A stretch of DNA of 64,000 nucleotides from Leptospirillum ferrooxidans C2-3 (GTDB taxonomy: Bacteria > Nitrospirota > Leptospirillia > Leptospirillales > Leptospirillaceae). The stretch spans positions 1,767,486-1,831,485 of the forward strand of contig NC_017094.1 of assembly GCF_000284315.1 (NCBI RefSeq), given 5' to 3'. The notes under the pieces were generated by a model. The model was not told the DNA's origin, did not search any database, and saw only the letters and a program-made list of their open reading frames with translations. Position numbers and translations under genes: made by a program. Shown piece by piece: positions 35,299 to 45,252 of the stretch; positions within the stretch are counted from its first letter, which is position 1, and the number at the start of each line of letters is the position of its first letter.

Positions 35299-37057
35299 TA
35301 TCCCCACTTCCGAAGGACTGATCACCGTCAATGAGCTGACAAAAACATTTCCGTCTCCAAGAGGTATTGTTACAGCGCTCGACAAGATCAGCTTTTCCCT
35401 GAAAAAAGGTTCAATCACTGGTCTTATTGGTCCTGACGGTGCCGGAAAGACAACACTGATGAGACTTCTCTCAGGACTTCTCTGGCCGGACGGAGGAGAT
35501 ATCCGGATCATGGGAAACGACCCATCCAAAGCCCCCCTGTCAGTTCAGGGATCCTTGGGATATATGCCCCAGAAGTTTGGACTCTATGAGGATCTTTCCG
35601 TTCAGGAAAACCTGGATCTCTATGCCAATCTGCAGGGTGTACCGAAAGATCGCCGAAAAGAGCTTTACGCTCCCCTCCTGTCGATGACCGGTCTGTCTCC
35701 TTTTCAAAAACGTCTGGCCGGCCAATTATCGGGGGGGATGAAACAAAAACTGGGAGTTGCATGTTCACTGGTCCATCAGCCTCCGATTCTTCTTCTGGAC
35801 GAACCCACTGTAGGGGTTGACCCTGTATCCCGTCGAGAGCTCTGGGAAATTCTTCGAAAGCTCGTCAGTGAGTCAGGTGCCACCTTATTTGTAAGCACCT
35901 CCTACCTTGATGAAGCCGAGCGATGTGACGAAATCCTGATTCTCTACAATGGAAAAGTCCTTGGAAGTGGTCCCCCGGAATCCTTCCGGAAAGAGGTGGC
36001 TGGACGGGGATACCGTGCTGAAACGACCGGATCACTCAGGACCGTGGAACCTCAAATTTCGCTTCTTCCCGGAGTTGTTGACACGGTGCTTGAGGGATCG
36101 ACCGTCCGAATCGTCATGGATGGGGACACTCCTCCGATCTTTCCTGAGAATCTGGGGAAGATCATTCTGAAATCAGCCCCTCCCCGATTTGAAGATGCCT
36201 TTATGTCCCGGATCAAAAAAGTCACCAAAGAAAATGTCAAATCCATTTCGATCGATCGTCTTTACCAGAAGATGTCCAGAACGCAAGGCAATGATAGCGT
36301 GATATACGACGCCATTGAAGTCGAAAATCTTGATCGTTACTTTGACTCATTCAAAGCCGTGAACAATCTGACATTCCATGTCAAGAAAGGAGAAGTCTTT
36401 GGTCTTCTGGGAGCCAATGGGGCTGGAAAAACCACAACATTCCGGATGCTTGCGGGGCTTTTGGAACCGACGGCAGGAAAACTCATCGTAGCCGGTGAGG
36501 ATGTGCGAAAAGTGGCGGCACAGGCGAGAGGGAAGATCGGGTATATGGCTCAGAAATTTTCGCTTTACTCTCAGCTGACGGTTTTTCAAAATCTGATCTT
36601 TTACAGTAGCGCCTATGGTCTTTCCGGCACCCTGCAAAAAGAGAAAATCCAGGATTCACTGAACTTTTTTGAACTCGAACCCTATAAAAATGTCTCTTCC
36701 GGCATACTCCCGCTGGGTTTCCGACAAAGACTCGCCCTTTCCTGCGCACTGATTCACGAACCCTCAATTCTCTTTCTTGATGAGCCGACTTCAGGCGTTG
36801 ATCCCAATGCCAGAAGGGAGTTCTGGCATATCATCAATGCATTGGCTACAGTCGGAGTATCCGTTCTGGTGACAACGCACTTTATGGAAGAGGCGGAGTA
36901 CTGTGACCGACTGCTCATCATGGCACAAGGGGCACTTCTTGCCATGGGCAGTCCCGCCGAAATCAAGGAAAAGACAAGAACACCCCAAATCCCCGACCCC
37001 TCTCTTGAAGATGCCTTTGTGTCCCTTCTGTCTGAATTTCAAAAAAACACAGGGTGA
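35264..37057 (+). CDS. ybhF: ABC exporter ATPase with two fused nucleotide-binding domains (YbhF-like)
   Basis: A 597-residue protein with two ABC domains in tandem. The first has Walker A GPDGAGKTT (56-64), signature LSGGMKQKLG and Walker B ILLLDEPTVGVDP. The second has Walker A GANGAGKTT near residues 382-390, Walker B ILFLDEPTSGVDP and a degenerate signature LPLGFRQRL in place of LSGG, a known trait of YbhF-type fusions. It would drive the two permeases encoded directly downstream. The start at 35264 lies within the adaptor gene; a GTG nine codons later is an alternative. Confidence 0.92.
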   Translation: MVPDRISPPVADIPTSEGLITVNELTKTFPSPRGIVTALDKISFSLKKGSITGLIGPDGAGKTTLMRLLSGLLWPDGGDIRIMGNDPSKAPLSVQGSLGYMPQKFGLYEDLSVQENLDLYANLQGVPKDRRKELYAPLLSMTGLSPFQKRLAGQLSGGMKQKLGVACSLVHQPPILLLDEPTVGVDPVSRRELWEILRKLVSESGATLFVSTSYLDEAERCDEILILYNGKVLGSGPPESFRKEVAGRGYRAETTGSLRTVEPQISLLPGVVDTVLEGSTVRIVMDGDTPPIFPENLGKIILKSAPPRFEDAFMSRIKKVTKENVKSISIDRLYQKMSRTQGNDSVIYDAIEVENLDRYFDSFKAVNNLTFHVKKGEVFGLLGANGAGKTTTFRMLAGLLEPTAGKLIVAGEDVRKVAAQARGKIGYMAQKFSLYSQLTVFQNLIFYSSAYGLSGTLQKEKIQDSLNFFELEPYKNVSSGILPLGFRQRLALSCALIHEPSILFLDEPTSGVDPNARREFWHIINALATVGVSVLVTTHFMEEAEYCDRLLIMAQGALLAMGSPAEIKEKTRTPQIPDPSLEDAFVSLLSEFQKNTG

Positions 37058-37063
37058 TTAAAA

Positions 37064-38212
37064 ATGAGACAACCCACTCGTCACTCTTCTCTATCATTAA
37101 AAATAAACAGGATACGGGCACTTGTATATAAAGAATCTCTGCAGATTCTGCGAGATCCTTCAAGCCTTGCCATTGCCCTTGTCCTGCCCTTTGTCCTCCT
37201 TTTGATTTTTGGATATGGTGTTTCGCTCGATGCGAGCCATGTCCCCATTGCGGTTGTTCAGGACAGCCGGACTCCTGCATCAGAGGGGTTCATCGCAAGT
37301 CTCAGAAACTCCCATTGGTTTTCACCCAGGCCATACGCCAATATTCACGATGCCATAAGTGCTCTCAAACGTCAGGATGTGGAAGGCATTCTCTGGCTTC
37401 GGGAAAATTTTGGAAGGGGTATTGAATCGTTTCACAACGCACCCATCCACGTTGTCGTCGATGGAGTTGATGACAATACGGCAAGACTGGTCGAGGGCTA
37501 TCTGACCAATACATGGCAAACGTGGCTGACTCTTCGAAATCAGCGAGGGCGACTCGCCTCAACGCTACCAATAAGTCTTAAGGTCAGGATCTGGTTTAAC
37601 CCGGACAATAGAAGCCGGGATTTTCTCATTCCTGGTCTGATTGCTGTTATCATGACCCTGATCGGCGCACTTCTTACAGCCCTCGTCATCGCAAGGGAAT
37701 GGGAGAGGGGCACCATGGAAGCTCTCTTTGTCACACCTGTTTCCATTGGAGAAATCTTAATCGGAAAATTCATTCCCTACTTCATGTTGGGGATGAGCGG
37801 AATGGCACTGTCTGTCCTCATGAGCCGATTCTTGTTTGAAGTTCCGTTAAGAGGTTCGATTTTGACTCTGACCATCACATCATCTCTCTTTCTGACTTCT
37901 GCCCTCGGCATGGGGCTCCTTATCTCCACTGCAGCCAAAAACCAGTTTGTTGCCGGACAAATCGCCATTGTCTTTACATTTCTTCCGGCTTTTATCCTGT
38001 CCGGTTTTATATTTGATATCCATTCCATGCCCTCCTTCATCCAGGCCATTACCCATATCATTCCCGCAAGCTATTTCGTGACGATTCTCCAATCGGTTTT
38101 TCTTGCTGGAGATATTCCTGGGGTCATCATTCCCAACTCGGTCGCACTTCTCCTGTTCAGCATCTTTCTTTTCGCCCTGATTCGCCGCATCAGTAGAAAA
38201 AGGATTGAATAG
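37064..38212 (+). CDS. ybhS: ABC-2 type permease (YbhS-like)
   Basis: A 382-residue ABC-2 permease. One span near the N-terminus (LAIALVLPFVLLLIFGYGVSL) is followed by a large extracytoplasmic domain (about 60-175) and five further spans, with the family stretch REWERGTMEALFVTPVSIGEILIGK. It pairs with the next gene as a heterodimer. It starts 7 bp after the ATPase gene and ends in TAG whose last base begins the GTG of the next gene. Confidence 0.92.
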   Translation: MRQPTRHSSLSLKINRIRALVYKESLQILRDPSSLAIALVLPFVLLLIFGYGVSLDASHVPIAVVQDSRTPASEGFIASLRNSHWFSPRPYANIHDAISALKRQDVEGILWLRENFGRGIESFHNAPIHVVVDGVDDNTARLVEGYLTNTWQTWLTLRNQRGRLASTLPISLKVRIWFNPDNRSRDFLIPGLIAVIMTLIGALLTALVIAREWERGTMEALFVTPVSIGEILIGKFIPYFMLGMSGMALSVLMSRFLFEVPLRGSILTLTITSSLFLTSALGMGLLISTAAKNQFVAGQIAIVFTFLPAFILSGFIFDIHSMPSFIQAITHIIPASYFVTILQSVFLAGDIPGVIIPNSVALLLFSIFLFALIRRISRKRIE

Positions 38213-39327
38213 TGCAAAGAATCATAAGGATCCTACGACTTGTTCAAAAGGAGTTTCTGGCTCTTCTTCGTGACAAGAAAAGCCGGATGGTCCTGATTGT
38301 CCCTCCCACCGTCCAGCTGCTTGTCTTTAGCTATGCCGCAACGTTTGACCTGAATAACATTTCCTATGCCGTATGGAACGAAGACACCGGGATTTACTCA
38401 AGGCAGCTTCTTGCCAGGTTTTCCGGATCCCCAAACTTTAAACTTGTGGGGACAATCACACATGAGCAGGAAGTGGCCCCGTTAATCGACAACAGAAAGG
38501 TCCTGCTGGTTCTCCACATCAGAAGCGATTTCAGCCGGAACCTGCTTTCCTCAAATCCGGCAACGGTTGAAGCGCTTCTTGATGGTCGCCAGTCCAATAC
38601 CGCGATGATCCTTCTTGGATATGTCGAAACGATCGTCAACAACTACACAACAGACATTGCTACGGCAAGGGGAATTCCGACACCGATCGCTCCGATCACC
38701 TTGCGCGCCTGGTATAACCCGAATCTCAAGAGCCGCTGGTTCATTGTCCCCGGGATCGTCGGTCTTTTGACGCTTGTGGTGACTTTGCTCGTCACTGCAC
38801 TATCCGTCGCCCGGGAACGTGAAGAAGGGACCTTTGACCAGCTTCTCGTCACTCCACTGACTCCGTTCGAAATCATTTTGGGAAAGGTTCTTCCGGGATT
38901 TGTCATCGGTATGGTCGAAGCGACAGGGATCATCGTGCTGGCAGTGCTCATCTTCCACATTCCACTAAGGGGTTCCCTGGAAGCCCTTTACCTCGGTCTT
39001 TTCCTGTTCATTCTTTCAGGTCTCGGAGTTGGCCTGATGATCAGCTCCCTTGTTTCAACCCAACAGCAAGGTCTCCTGGGGGCGTTCCTTTTTCTTGTCC
39101 CATCGATCATTCTGTCGGGATTCGCAAGCCCTATTGCCAACATGCCGATTTTCATCCAGGATCTGACACTTTTGAATCCGCTCCGGTATTTTATGGTGAT
39201 CTTGAGAGAAGTTTTTCTTCAGGGTGCAGGGATTTCCATTTTATTACCGGAGTATTTGGCTCTTTTGGCCATTGGGCTCACAACCCTTCTACTCGCCAGC
39301 CACTTTTTCAGGAGAAGGCTTGGGTAA
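38212..39327 (+). CDS. ybhR: ABC-2 type permease (YbhR-like)
   Basis: A 371-residue ABC-2 permease like its neighbour: one N-terminal span, an extracytoplasmic domain and a C-terminal bundle containing REREEGTFDQLLVTPLTPFEIILGK. The start is GTG at 38212, overlapping the preceding stop by one base (TAGTG), indicating tight coupling. With the adaptor, the double ATPase, the partner permease and TolC it completes a tripartite exporter; relatives export drugs or cations, but the substrate here is unknown. Confidence 0.92.
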   Translation: MQRIIRILRLVQKEFLALLRDKKSRMVLIVPPTVQLLVFSYAATFDLNNISYAVWNEDTGIYSRQLLARFSGSPNFKLVGTITHEQEVAPLIDNRKVLLVLHIRSDFSRNLLSSNPATVEALLDGRQSNTAMILLGYVETIVNNYTTDIATARGIPTPIAPITLRAWYNPNLKSRWFIVPGIVGLLTLVVTLLVTALSVAREREEGTFDQLLVTPLTPFEIILGKVLPGFVIGMVEATGIIVLAVLIFHIPLRGSLEALYLGLFLFILSGLGVGLMISSLVSTQQQGLLGAFLFLVPSIILSGFASPIANMPIFIQDLTLLNPLRYFMVILREVFLQGAGISILLPEYLALLAIGLTTLLLASHFFRRRLG

Positions 39328-39343
39328 TCCTCCCAAAAACTGG

Positions 39344-39371
39344 TTTTACTTTTCCTTCAAAGGGAGTAAAA
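39344..39371. repeat. Inverted repeat between the exporter operon and the cytochrome gene
   Basis: TTTTACT...AGTAAAA arms with an inner CCTT/AAGG. It may act as a weak terminator for the exporter operon or be part of the cytochrome promoter region (its right arm contains a TAAAAT -10-like box). Confidence 0.35.
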
Positions 39372-39401
39372 TACTGCTATCCTTCTCAGAAAAGGCTAAA
39401 A

Positions 39402-39752
39402 ATGTTTAAAAAGGAGGTTAAAATTAAAAAAGCGGTGATTCTTGCGTCACTCTTTTCAGGACTTATCGTGACGACCACAGCCCAGGCAGATGATGCGCAG
39501 AAGATCATGGGGTCGCAGGACTGCGCCTCATGCCACAGCGTTGACCAAAAGCTGGTGGGCCCTTCATTTAAAATGATCGCAGATCGCTACCGAGGGAAAA
39601 AAGGAGTTGTCAAAGTTCTTGCACAAAAGATCATCACCGGAGGTGGAGGAAACTGGACCGCCGACACAGGCGGTATGGCAATGCCCCCTCATCCAGGTCT
39701 CCCCCTTCCCCAGGCCGAGGAAGTTGTCAAGTGGATACTGTCGCAAAAATAG
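39402..39752 (+). CDS. Periplasmic class I cytochrome c (c551/c552-like)
   Basis: A 116-residue protein with a signal peptide (KKAVILASLFSGLIVTTTAQA), one heme site C41-A-S-C44-H45 and a methionine ligand probably within GGMAMPPHPG near residue 95. Small cytochromes of this type carry electrons in the periplasm; in iron oxidisers they feed the terminal oxidase, which is inference here. ATG 39402 has only a partial ribosome site (AAAGG). A perfect AAGGAGG lies inside the frame and is followed five bases later by ATT (39423), directly before the KKAV signal, so the true start is uncertain. A terminator follows. Confidence 0.9.
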   Translation: MFKKEVKIKKAVILASLFSGLIVTTTAQADDAQKIMGSQDCASCHSVDQKLVGPSFKMIADRYRGKKGVVKVLAQKIITGGGGNWTADTGGMAMPPHPGLPLPQAEEVVKWILSQK

Positions 39753-39770
39753 ACGGAATTCGGTTGAAAG

Positions 39771-39813
39771 AAAAGCCCCAGAAAGCATAAAAAAGCTTTC
39801 AGGGGCTTTTTAT
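39771..39813. terminator. Bidirectional intrinsic terminator
   Basis: AAAAGCCCC-GAAAGC / GCTTTC-GGGGCTTTTT with an A-rich loop. T-runs on both strands suit the convergent cytochrome (plus) and transaldolase (minus) genes. Confidence 0.9.
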
Positions 39814-39823
39814 GTGAGGGGTA

Positions 39824-41047
39824 TTACGGTTTTGGAACTCCCGTTTTTTCCCATGTCCCGATCAATACTTTCATTTCATCTGCCCATTGCTGTGTTTCCG
39901 TAACTCCAGCAGGAGAAGGTCGGCCAGGGTTGATTGACTTGACCTTCTCCTGAATCGCCAGATTCAATGTCTCAAAAGACTGCTCGAATGCCTTGAGACC
40001 TTCCTCAAGAAGGGTTTGAAAAACCTGGTCACAAGAAACTCCAAAAGAGGCAAGCTCTTTGTAAAAGGACTGATCGCTTCCTTTTTTGTCCAACAGTGCC
40101 GGAGAAATCTTTCCATGGTCAACAAATGCCTTCAATGTTGCCATGGGTACGGTGTTTACCGTATCCGGAGCAATCAGCGAGTCCACATAGAGAACATCGG
40201 AATAGTCGGGATTTTTCGTGCCGGTCGATGCCCATAGAGGCCTTTGAAGATTTCCTCCCTTCGATGAAAGCTTTTGTGTAAACTCCCCCTTGAAGATCTC
40301 CTCAAATATCGCATAGATTGTGCGGCAATTTTCGATTCCCAGACGACCTTTCAAAGCATCTGCCTGCGGTTTTTTGAGATCGGAAAGTTTCCGGTCGACC
40401 ATTGTATCGATTCTGCTGACAAAAACACTCGCAACACTATGGACCCGGGAAATATCTCCACCTTTTTCAAGAAAGCGTGAGAGCCCCTTTACATAGGCCA
40501 TTGCCGCATTTCGATAGGCCTCCGGAGAAAACAGAAGGGTCACATTGATAGAAATGCCGATCGAAGTGAGCTCCTCGATGGCCGGCATCCCCTCAGGGGT
40601 TCCTGGAACCTTGACCATCAGGTTCGGATGATCAACAAGCGCATGCAGCAACTTCGCCTCGGAAATCGTTGCTTTTGTCTCCCGTGACAAAAGTGGGCTC
40701 ACTTCAATGGACACAAATCCATCACTTCCACCCGATTCCTTATGAAGAGGCAAGAAAAAGTCGCAAGCTCTCCGTATATCTCTCACCATCAAAAATCGAA
40801 CGATCTGCTCGGTTGAATAGCCTTTCCGGGAAAGGAGAGCTATCTCATTATCGTAGGAGGGACTTCCATTAATGGCCTTTTCAAAAATGGTCGGATTGGA
40901 TGTCATCCCCCTGATCCCGACCACTTCAATCAGGTTTTTCAAATCCCCGGAGTCCATCAGCTCCCGGCTGATGCTGTCAAGCCAAAGGCTCTGACCAAGC
41001 TTTGTTAATCCATCAAGTCGTAAAGACTTTTTACCTGTTGCCGTCAT
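39824..41047 (-). CDS. tal: Transaldolase
   Basis: A 407-residue transaldolase of the longer bacterial type. It opens with LGQSLWLDSISRELMDSGDL, has GMTSNPTIFEKAI, SIEVSPLLS, the Schiff-base lysine region LMVKVPGTPEGMPAI, and ASTGTKNPDYSDVLYVDSLI. It moves a dihydroxyacetone unit between sugar phosphates. ATG 41047 follows AAGGAGG by five bases; an upstream ATG at 41071 is poorer. It is the last gene after phosphoketolase (64-bp gap), ending at the shared terminator. Confidence 0.96.
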   Translation of the reverse strand: MTATGKKSLRLDGLTKLGQSLWLDSISRELMDSGDLKNLIEVVGIRGMTSNPTIFEKAINGSPSYDNEIALLSRKGYSTEQIVRFLMVRDIRRACDFFLPLHKESGGSDGFVSIEVSPLLSRETKATISEAKLLHALVDHPNLMVKVPGTPEGMPAIEELTSIGISINVTLLFSPEAYRNAAMAYVKGLSRFLEKGGDISRVHSVASVFVSRIDTMVDRKLSDLKKPQADALKGRLGIENCRTIYAIFEEIFKGEFTQKLSSKGGNLQRPLWASTGTKNPDYSDVLYVDSLIAPDTVNTVPMATLKAFVDHGKISPALLDKKGSDQSFYKELASFGVSCDQVFQTLLEEGLKAFEQSFETLNLAIQEKVKSINPGRPSPAGVTETQQWADEMKVLIGTWEKTGVPKP

Positions 41048-41111
41048 AGTGACCTCCTTTAAAGTTTTCAATCAATCGAAAAAATCTTTTTTTACCGGCC
41101 GTTTTCCAAAG

Positions 41112-43478
41112 CTAGAAAGGCCATTTCCAGTCGGTGATTTCCGGCCGGTCAAGACCTTCCTCCCTCGCATAGTTCAAGTGGTCGGTAATCTGATCCTTTA
41201 GCCACTCCTTGACATGGGCACCTGTGCATTGAAGGCGCGGAACCCGGTCGATAACATCGATCGCCAGATTGAAGCGGTCAATCTGGTTCGCAATCGCCAA
41301 TTGCAAAGGGGTGTTCAGTCCTCCCTGCTCCTTGTATCCGCGCACGTGAAGGTTCCCATGATTTTTTCTCCTGTAGGCCAATTTATGAATAAGTGACGGA
41401 TAACCATGGAAATTGAAGATGATTGGCTTGTCCATCGTAAAAAGGCTGTCAAAGTCCCTGTCCGAAAGTCCGTGCGGATGCTCCGATTCGGGCAGAAGCT
41501 TGAAGAGATCGACAACATTCACAACCCGGATCTTGAGATCCGGAAAATGCTCACGCAAAATGGCCACTGCAGCGATCGACTCGATCGTCACCACATCTCC
41601 GGCACTCGCCATGACCACATCCGGCACACTACCCGTATCATTTGAAGCCCACTCCCAGAGACCGACACCTTTTGCACAATGGCGAACGGCGCTGTCCATA
41701 TCCAGAAACTGGAGATGGGGCTGTTTATCCGCCACAATCACATTGATGTAATCAGTACTTTTCAGGCAGTGATCCGCCACCGACAAAAGACAGTTTGCAT
41801 CCGGAGGAAGGTAGACTCTTGTGACATAAGGGCTTTTGTTCGAGATGACATCAATGAACCCCGGATCTTCATGGGTAAAACCATTATGATCCTGACGCCA
41901 GACCGTTGAACTCAACAAAATATTCAACGAAGAAATAGGCGCACGCCAGGGAACCTCCGTCTTGCATTTTTCAAGCCATTTGGCATGTTGATTGACCATC
42001 GAGTCAATAATATGGGCAAAGGCTTCATAAGTGTTAAAAAAACCGTGCCGTCCCGTCAGGAGATATCCCTCGAGCCACCCTTCCAGGGTATGCTCGCTCA
42101 ACATCTCCATCACATGACCGTTTTTTGAAAGCTCGGAGCCGTCGGCATCTTCCGGAAGGATATCAGCCATCCAGGCTTTTTGGGAAGCTTCATAGACAGC
42201 GTTCAAACGATTCGAAGCGGTTTCATCAGGCCCCATCAAACGAAAATTGTCAGGGTTTTCACGAAAGACATCCCGGAAAAACTCCCCCAACACTGTGGTA
42301 TTTCCCAGATACTTTGTTCCTGGCTTGGAAAATGTGGCCTGATAGTTTCGATAATCGGGAAGTCGTAGCGGTTTTCTCAAAAGTCCACCGTTGGCAAGGG
42401 GATTCGCGCTCATTCGCTTGTTTCCTTTCGGGGCAAGATCCCTGAACTTTTGAAAAAGTTGACCGTTCTGGTCGAACAACTCTTCTGGCCTATAGCTGGA
42501 CAGCCATTCCGAAAGGATTTTCAAATGAGCGGGATTGCTCTCCACATCAAGGATAGGAACCTGGTGGGCCCTCCAGAAACCCTCAATCTTGTGGCCATCA
42601 AGAGTTTTTGGTGCAGTCCACCCCTTGGGTGTTCTTAAAATGATCATCGGCCAACGAGGGCGGCGACAATCCCCAGCGTCCCGGGCACGACGCTGGATCG
42701 AACGAATCTCCCGAATACACCGGTCGAGCGTTCTGGCCATCGTCCGATGCATCTCCATCGGGATATCCCCCTCCACAACATAAGGGGAATATCCATATCC
42801 GATAAAAAGACTTTTCAGCTCTGAAGGGGAAATGCGGGAAAGGATTGTTGGGTTAGCAATCTTGTACCCGTTGAGGTGAAGGATCGGAAGTACGGCTCCG
42901 TCTTGTGCCGGGTTCAAGAACTTGTTCGAGTGCCAGGAGGTGGCCAAAGGGCCTGTTTCGGCTTCTCCGTCACCCACAACAGCTGTCACGATCAGGTCCG
43001 GATGATCGAACGCCGCTCCAAACGCATGGGACAGGCTGTATCCGAGTTCCCCGCCCTCATTGATCGACCCGGGCAGTTCGGGAGTACAGTGGCTGCCTAC
43101 TCCGCCAGGACTTGAAAATTTTCGGAAAAACTGCCGGAGACCTTCGATATCCTGTCCACGATCCGGATAAACCTCGGAATAGGTCCCCTCAAGGTAGGCA
43201 TTGGCAAGGCTCGCAGGCGCTCCATGTCCAGGTCCACTGATATACATCATATTGAGATTCTGTTCGTGTATCAGCCGGTTGAGGTGGACCCAGATAAAAC
43301 TCTGTCCGGGATCGGATCCCCAGTGGCCCAGAAGGCGCCTTTTGATATGAGATGGTGCGAGAGGTTCCCTAAGAAGCGGGTTCTCCCTTAAATACAGCAT
43401 CCCGAGAGACAGATAGTTTGCCGCGCGCCAATAGCCATCAATACCTTCAAGATCCAAAGGACTCAACTCTTTTGCCAT
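41112..43478 (-). CDS. xfp: Xylulose-5-phosphate/fructose-6-phosphate phosphoketolase
   Basis: A 788-residue thiamine-diphosphate enzyme splitting xylulose-5-P or fructose-6-P to acetyl phosphate and an aldose phosphate. Family motifs seen are [29 protein letters not shown], the ThDP-binding [23 protein letters not shown], and [14 protein letters not shown]. The start has AAAGGAGG directly upstream. It lies between a dihydrolipoamide-dehydrogenase-like gene and transaldolase, so the operon can turn pentose and hexose phosphates into acetyl phosphate. No acetate kinase or phosphotransacetylase is in the window. Confidence 0.96.
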   Translation of the reverse strand: MAKELSPLDLEGIDGYWRAANYLSLGMLYLRENPLLREPLAPSHIKRRLLGHWGSDPGQSFIWVHLNRLIHEQNLNMMYISGPGHGAPASLANAYLEGTYSEVYPDRGQDIEGLRQFFRKFSSPGGVGSHCTPELPGSINEGGELGYSLSHAFGAAFDHPDLIVTAVVGDGEAETGPLATSWHSNKFLNPAQDGAVLPILHLNGYKIANPTILSRISPSELKSLFIGYGYSPYVVEGDIPMEMHRTMARTLDRCIREIRSIQRRARDAGDCRRPRWPMIILRTPKGWTAPKTLDGHKIEGFWRAHQVPILDVESNPAHLKILSEWLSSYRPEELFDQNGQLFQKFRDLAPKGNKRMSANPLANGGLLRKPLRLPDYRNYQATFSKPGTKYLGNTTVLGEFFRDVFRENPDNFRLMGPDETASNRLNAVYEASQKAWMADILPEDADGSELSKNGHVMEMLSEHTLEGWLEGYLLTGRHGFFNTYEAFAHIIDSMVNQHAKWLEKCKTEVPWRAPISSLNILLSSTVWRQDHNGFTHEDPGFIDVISNKSPYVTRVYLPPDANCLLSVADHCLKSTDYINVIVADKQPHLQFLDMDSAVRHCAKGVGLWEWASNDTGSVPDVVMASAGDVVTIESIAAVAILREHFPDLKIRVVNVVDLFKLLPESEHPHGLSDRDFDSLFTMDKPIIFNFHGYPSLIHKLAYRRKNHGNLHVRGYKEQGGLNTPLQLAIANQIDRFNLAIDVIDRVPRLQCTGAHVKEWLKDQITDHLNYAREEGLDRPEITDWKWPF

Positions 43479-43566
43479 GACTCCTCCTTTAGGATTCCAT
43501 AAAACCCATAAAAGATCACTCAGAAAAAACGATTTCCTTCACACCGGTTTTATATCTCTGGGTTTT

Positions 43567-44946
43567 CTAGAAAAGAGACCTTGCTGCCTTGGAAATTCCC
43601 TCTGATGCCATTGGATGTTGGTCGGCAAAAGAAGCAAGGTCCATGGCTGACAGTCCGGCAGAAACGGCGAGGCCGATCTCCCCGATTAAATTTTCCGCAT
43701 CGATTCCGACGACATACCCTCCCAAAAGTTTCAGTGTTTCAGAATGGAAAAAAAGATGGATCCCACCGGCGGTTTCCCCAAAAATCTGGGCTCGAGAATC
43801 TTCCTCGAAGAAATACGTGGCTCTTTTAAAGGGGATAGAACGCTCCTTCAGGATTGATGGCGTCAATCCCACATAAGAAGCTGCCGGCAGGGTAAAAACC
43901 GTTGTTGGCACCGATCCAAAATCCATCCTGTCAGAAGCATGCTCTCCCCCCATGATCTGATGTGCGCAGACCAGAGATTGCCTGACCGCCGCATGAAAAA
44001 GGGGTGTTCTCCCATTCACATCCCCACACGCGAAAACATGAGGCACATTCGTTCTCATCCGGTCATCGACTTCAATTCCTCTGGGGCCCATAACAACCCC
44101 TGCCTCCCTCGCACCATCCGGGATGACCGGACGCCTCCCCGCCGCCATAAAAACCATCTCGGCGGAAATATCGACCTCCGTCTGATTGTGACGATATTTC
44201 ACTCTCTTTTTTCCCTCTGATTGAGATGTAACCGAAAGAACCTGTGCAGAAAGAACCGGAGTAATCAGGGAGGAAAGTTGGGGCACAAGCATTGAAACGA
44301 TTTCGGAATCAATTCCCGGAAGCAGTTGATCTCCAAGCTCAAGAACCGTAACAGATGATCCGAATGCCGCAAAGAATGTTGCCGTTTCAAGTCCAACATA
44401 GCCACCCCCGATCACAATCACCGAAGACGGACATGAATGAATGGCAGAATTCATTTTATAAAGATCATGGCTTGTCAGACACAAGTTGGCACCGGGGATC
44501 GGAGGAATAAAGACATCTGAACCGCTTGCGATCAGAATATGTTTTCCCCTAAACAGTCTTTCCCCATCATCGGTCAAAACGGAAATATCGTGCTTGGAAA
44601 CCATTTTGGCTTTCCCTTTCAAAAGGGAAAGCCCCGGAGTTCTGGATAATTCCCCGTCATGCTGCTGATAACGCACTTTTTGAACGGAATCCTTGTGGTT
44701 CATCATCCGCTCAAAATCGAGAACCAGATCACCCTTGAGTCCAAAGGAAGAAAATCGCCGTTGTCGCTCCCAATGTTCAGCAACCTCTCGAACAGATTTC
44801 GAGGGCACACATCCTTCAGCCAGACAATTCCCGCTCATCACTCCCTTGGAATCAACCATCAGGATCTTCAATCCCAAGCGTGCCAGTCTAAAAGCAGCAG
44901 GATAAGCTCCACCGCCAGCACCAATCGTGATCAGGTCATAATCCAT
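43567..44946 (-). CDS. Dihydrolipoamide dehydrogenase-like flavoprotein disulfide reductase
   Basis: A 459-residue class I pyridine nucleotide-disulfide oxidoreductase. FAD binding is at the N-terminus (GAGGGAYPAAFRLA). The redox pair is in SGNCLAEGCVPSK, the NAD-binding motif is VIGGGYVGLETATFFA, and the second FAD motif ends in VFACGDVNG. The C-terminal HPMASEG supplies the His-Glu couple. It fits dihydrolipoamide dehydrogenase but no 2-oxoacid dehydrogenase or lipoyl gene is near; mercuric-reductase-like or other disulfide substrates are possible. It is first in the operon with phosphoketolase and transaldolase. Confidence 0.85.
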   Translation of the reverse strand: MDYDLITIGAGGGAYPAAFRLARLGLKILMVDSKGVMSGNCLAEGCVPSKSVREVAEHWERQRRFSSFGLKGDLVLDFERMMNHKDSVQKVRYQQHDGELSRTPGLSLLKGKAKMVSKHDISVLTDDGERLFRGKHILIASGSDVFIPPIPGANLCLTSHDLYKMNSAIHSCPSSVIVIGGGYVGLETATFFAAFGSSVTVLELGDQLLPGIDSEIVSMLVPQLSSLITPVLSAQVLSVTSQSEGKKRVKYRHNQTEVDISAEMVFMAAGRRPVIPDGAREAGVVMGPRGIEVDDRMRTNVPHVFACGDVNGRTPLFHAAVRQSLVCAHQIMGGEHASDRMDFGSVPTTVFTLPAASYVGLTPSILKERSIPFKRATYFFEEDSRAQIFGETAGGIHLFFHSETLKLLGGYVVGIDAENLIGEIGLAVSAGLSAMDLASFADQHPMASEGISKAARSLF

Positions 44947-45252
44947 CTTATCCCCACCTTTTCCTCAACCCAAAAAATTCCGAATGAGCGATTCCCGAAA
45001 GCCCCCCCTTGATCATAGAGGAAAGATCACGAACTGAACACCAGTATAAGACTTGAGCATCAGAATCGGAAAATAATGATTTTTATGGTTCCCATTTCTG
45101 CCAGTCATGGATTAACCACCAATCGATGGAGGAAATGACTGTGCTTTGGGACAATGTCCTTGCCCTTAGACCCGACTAGCGTTAGAATGGATAAATTATG
45201 TTTGATCAGGAGAAAAGACAGTGACCATTTTTTTCGGAGCCGCAGAGCCCAG
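44947..45252. other. Divergent 300-bp intergenic region
   Basis: It separates the flavoprotein operon (minus) from the membrane-protein gene (plus). I see no clear terminator, repeat or RNA element; promoters for both sides are expected but none stands out. Confidence 0.4.

Noticed and set aside
36690-36730. Loss of the LSGG signature in the second ABC domain of the exporter ATPase
   Set aside because: A degenerate second signature is normal for YbhF-type fused ATPases, so it is not evidence of decay.
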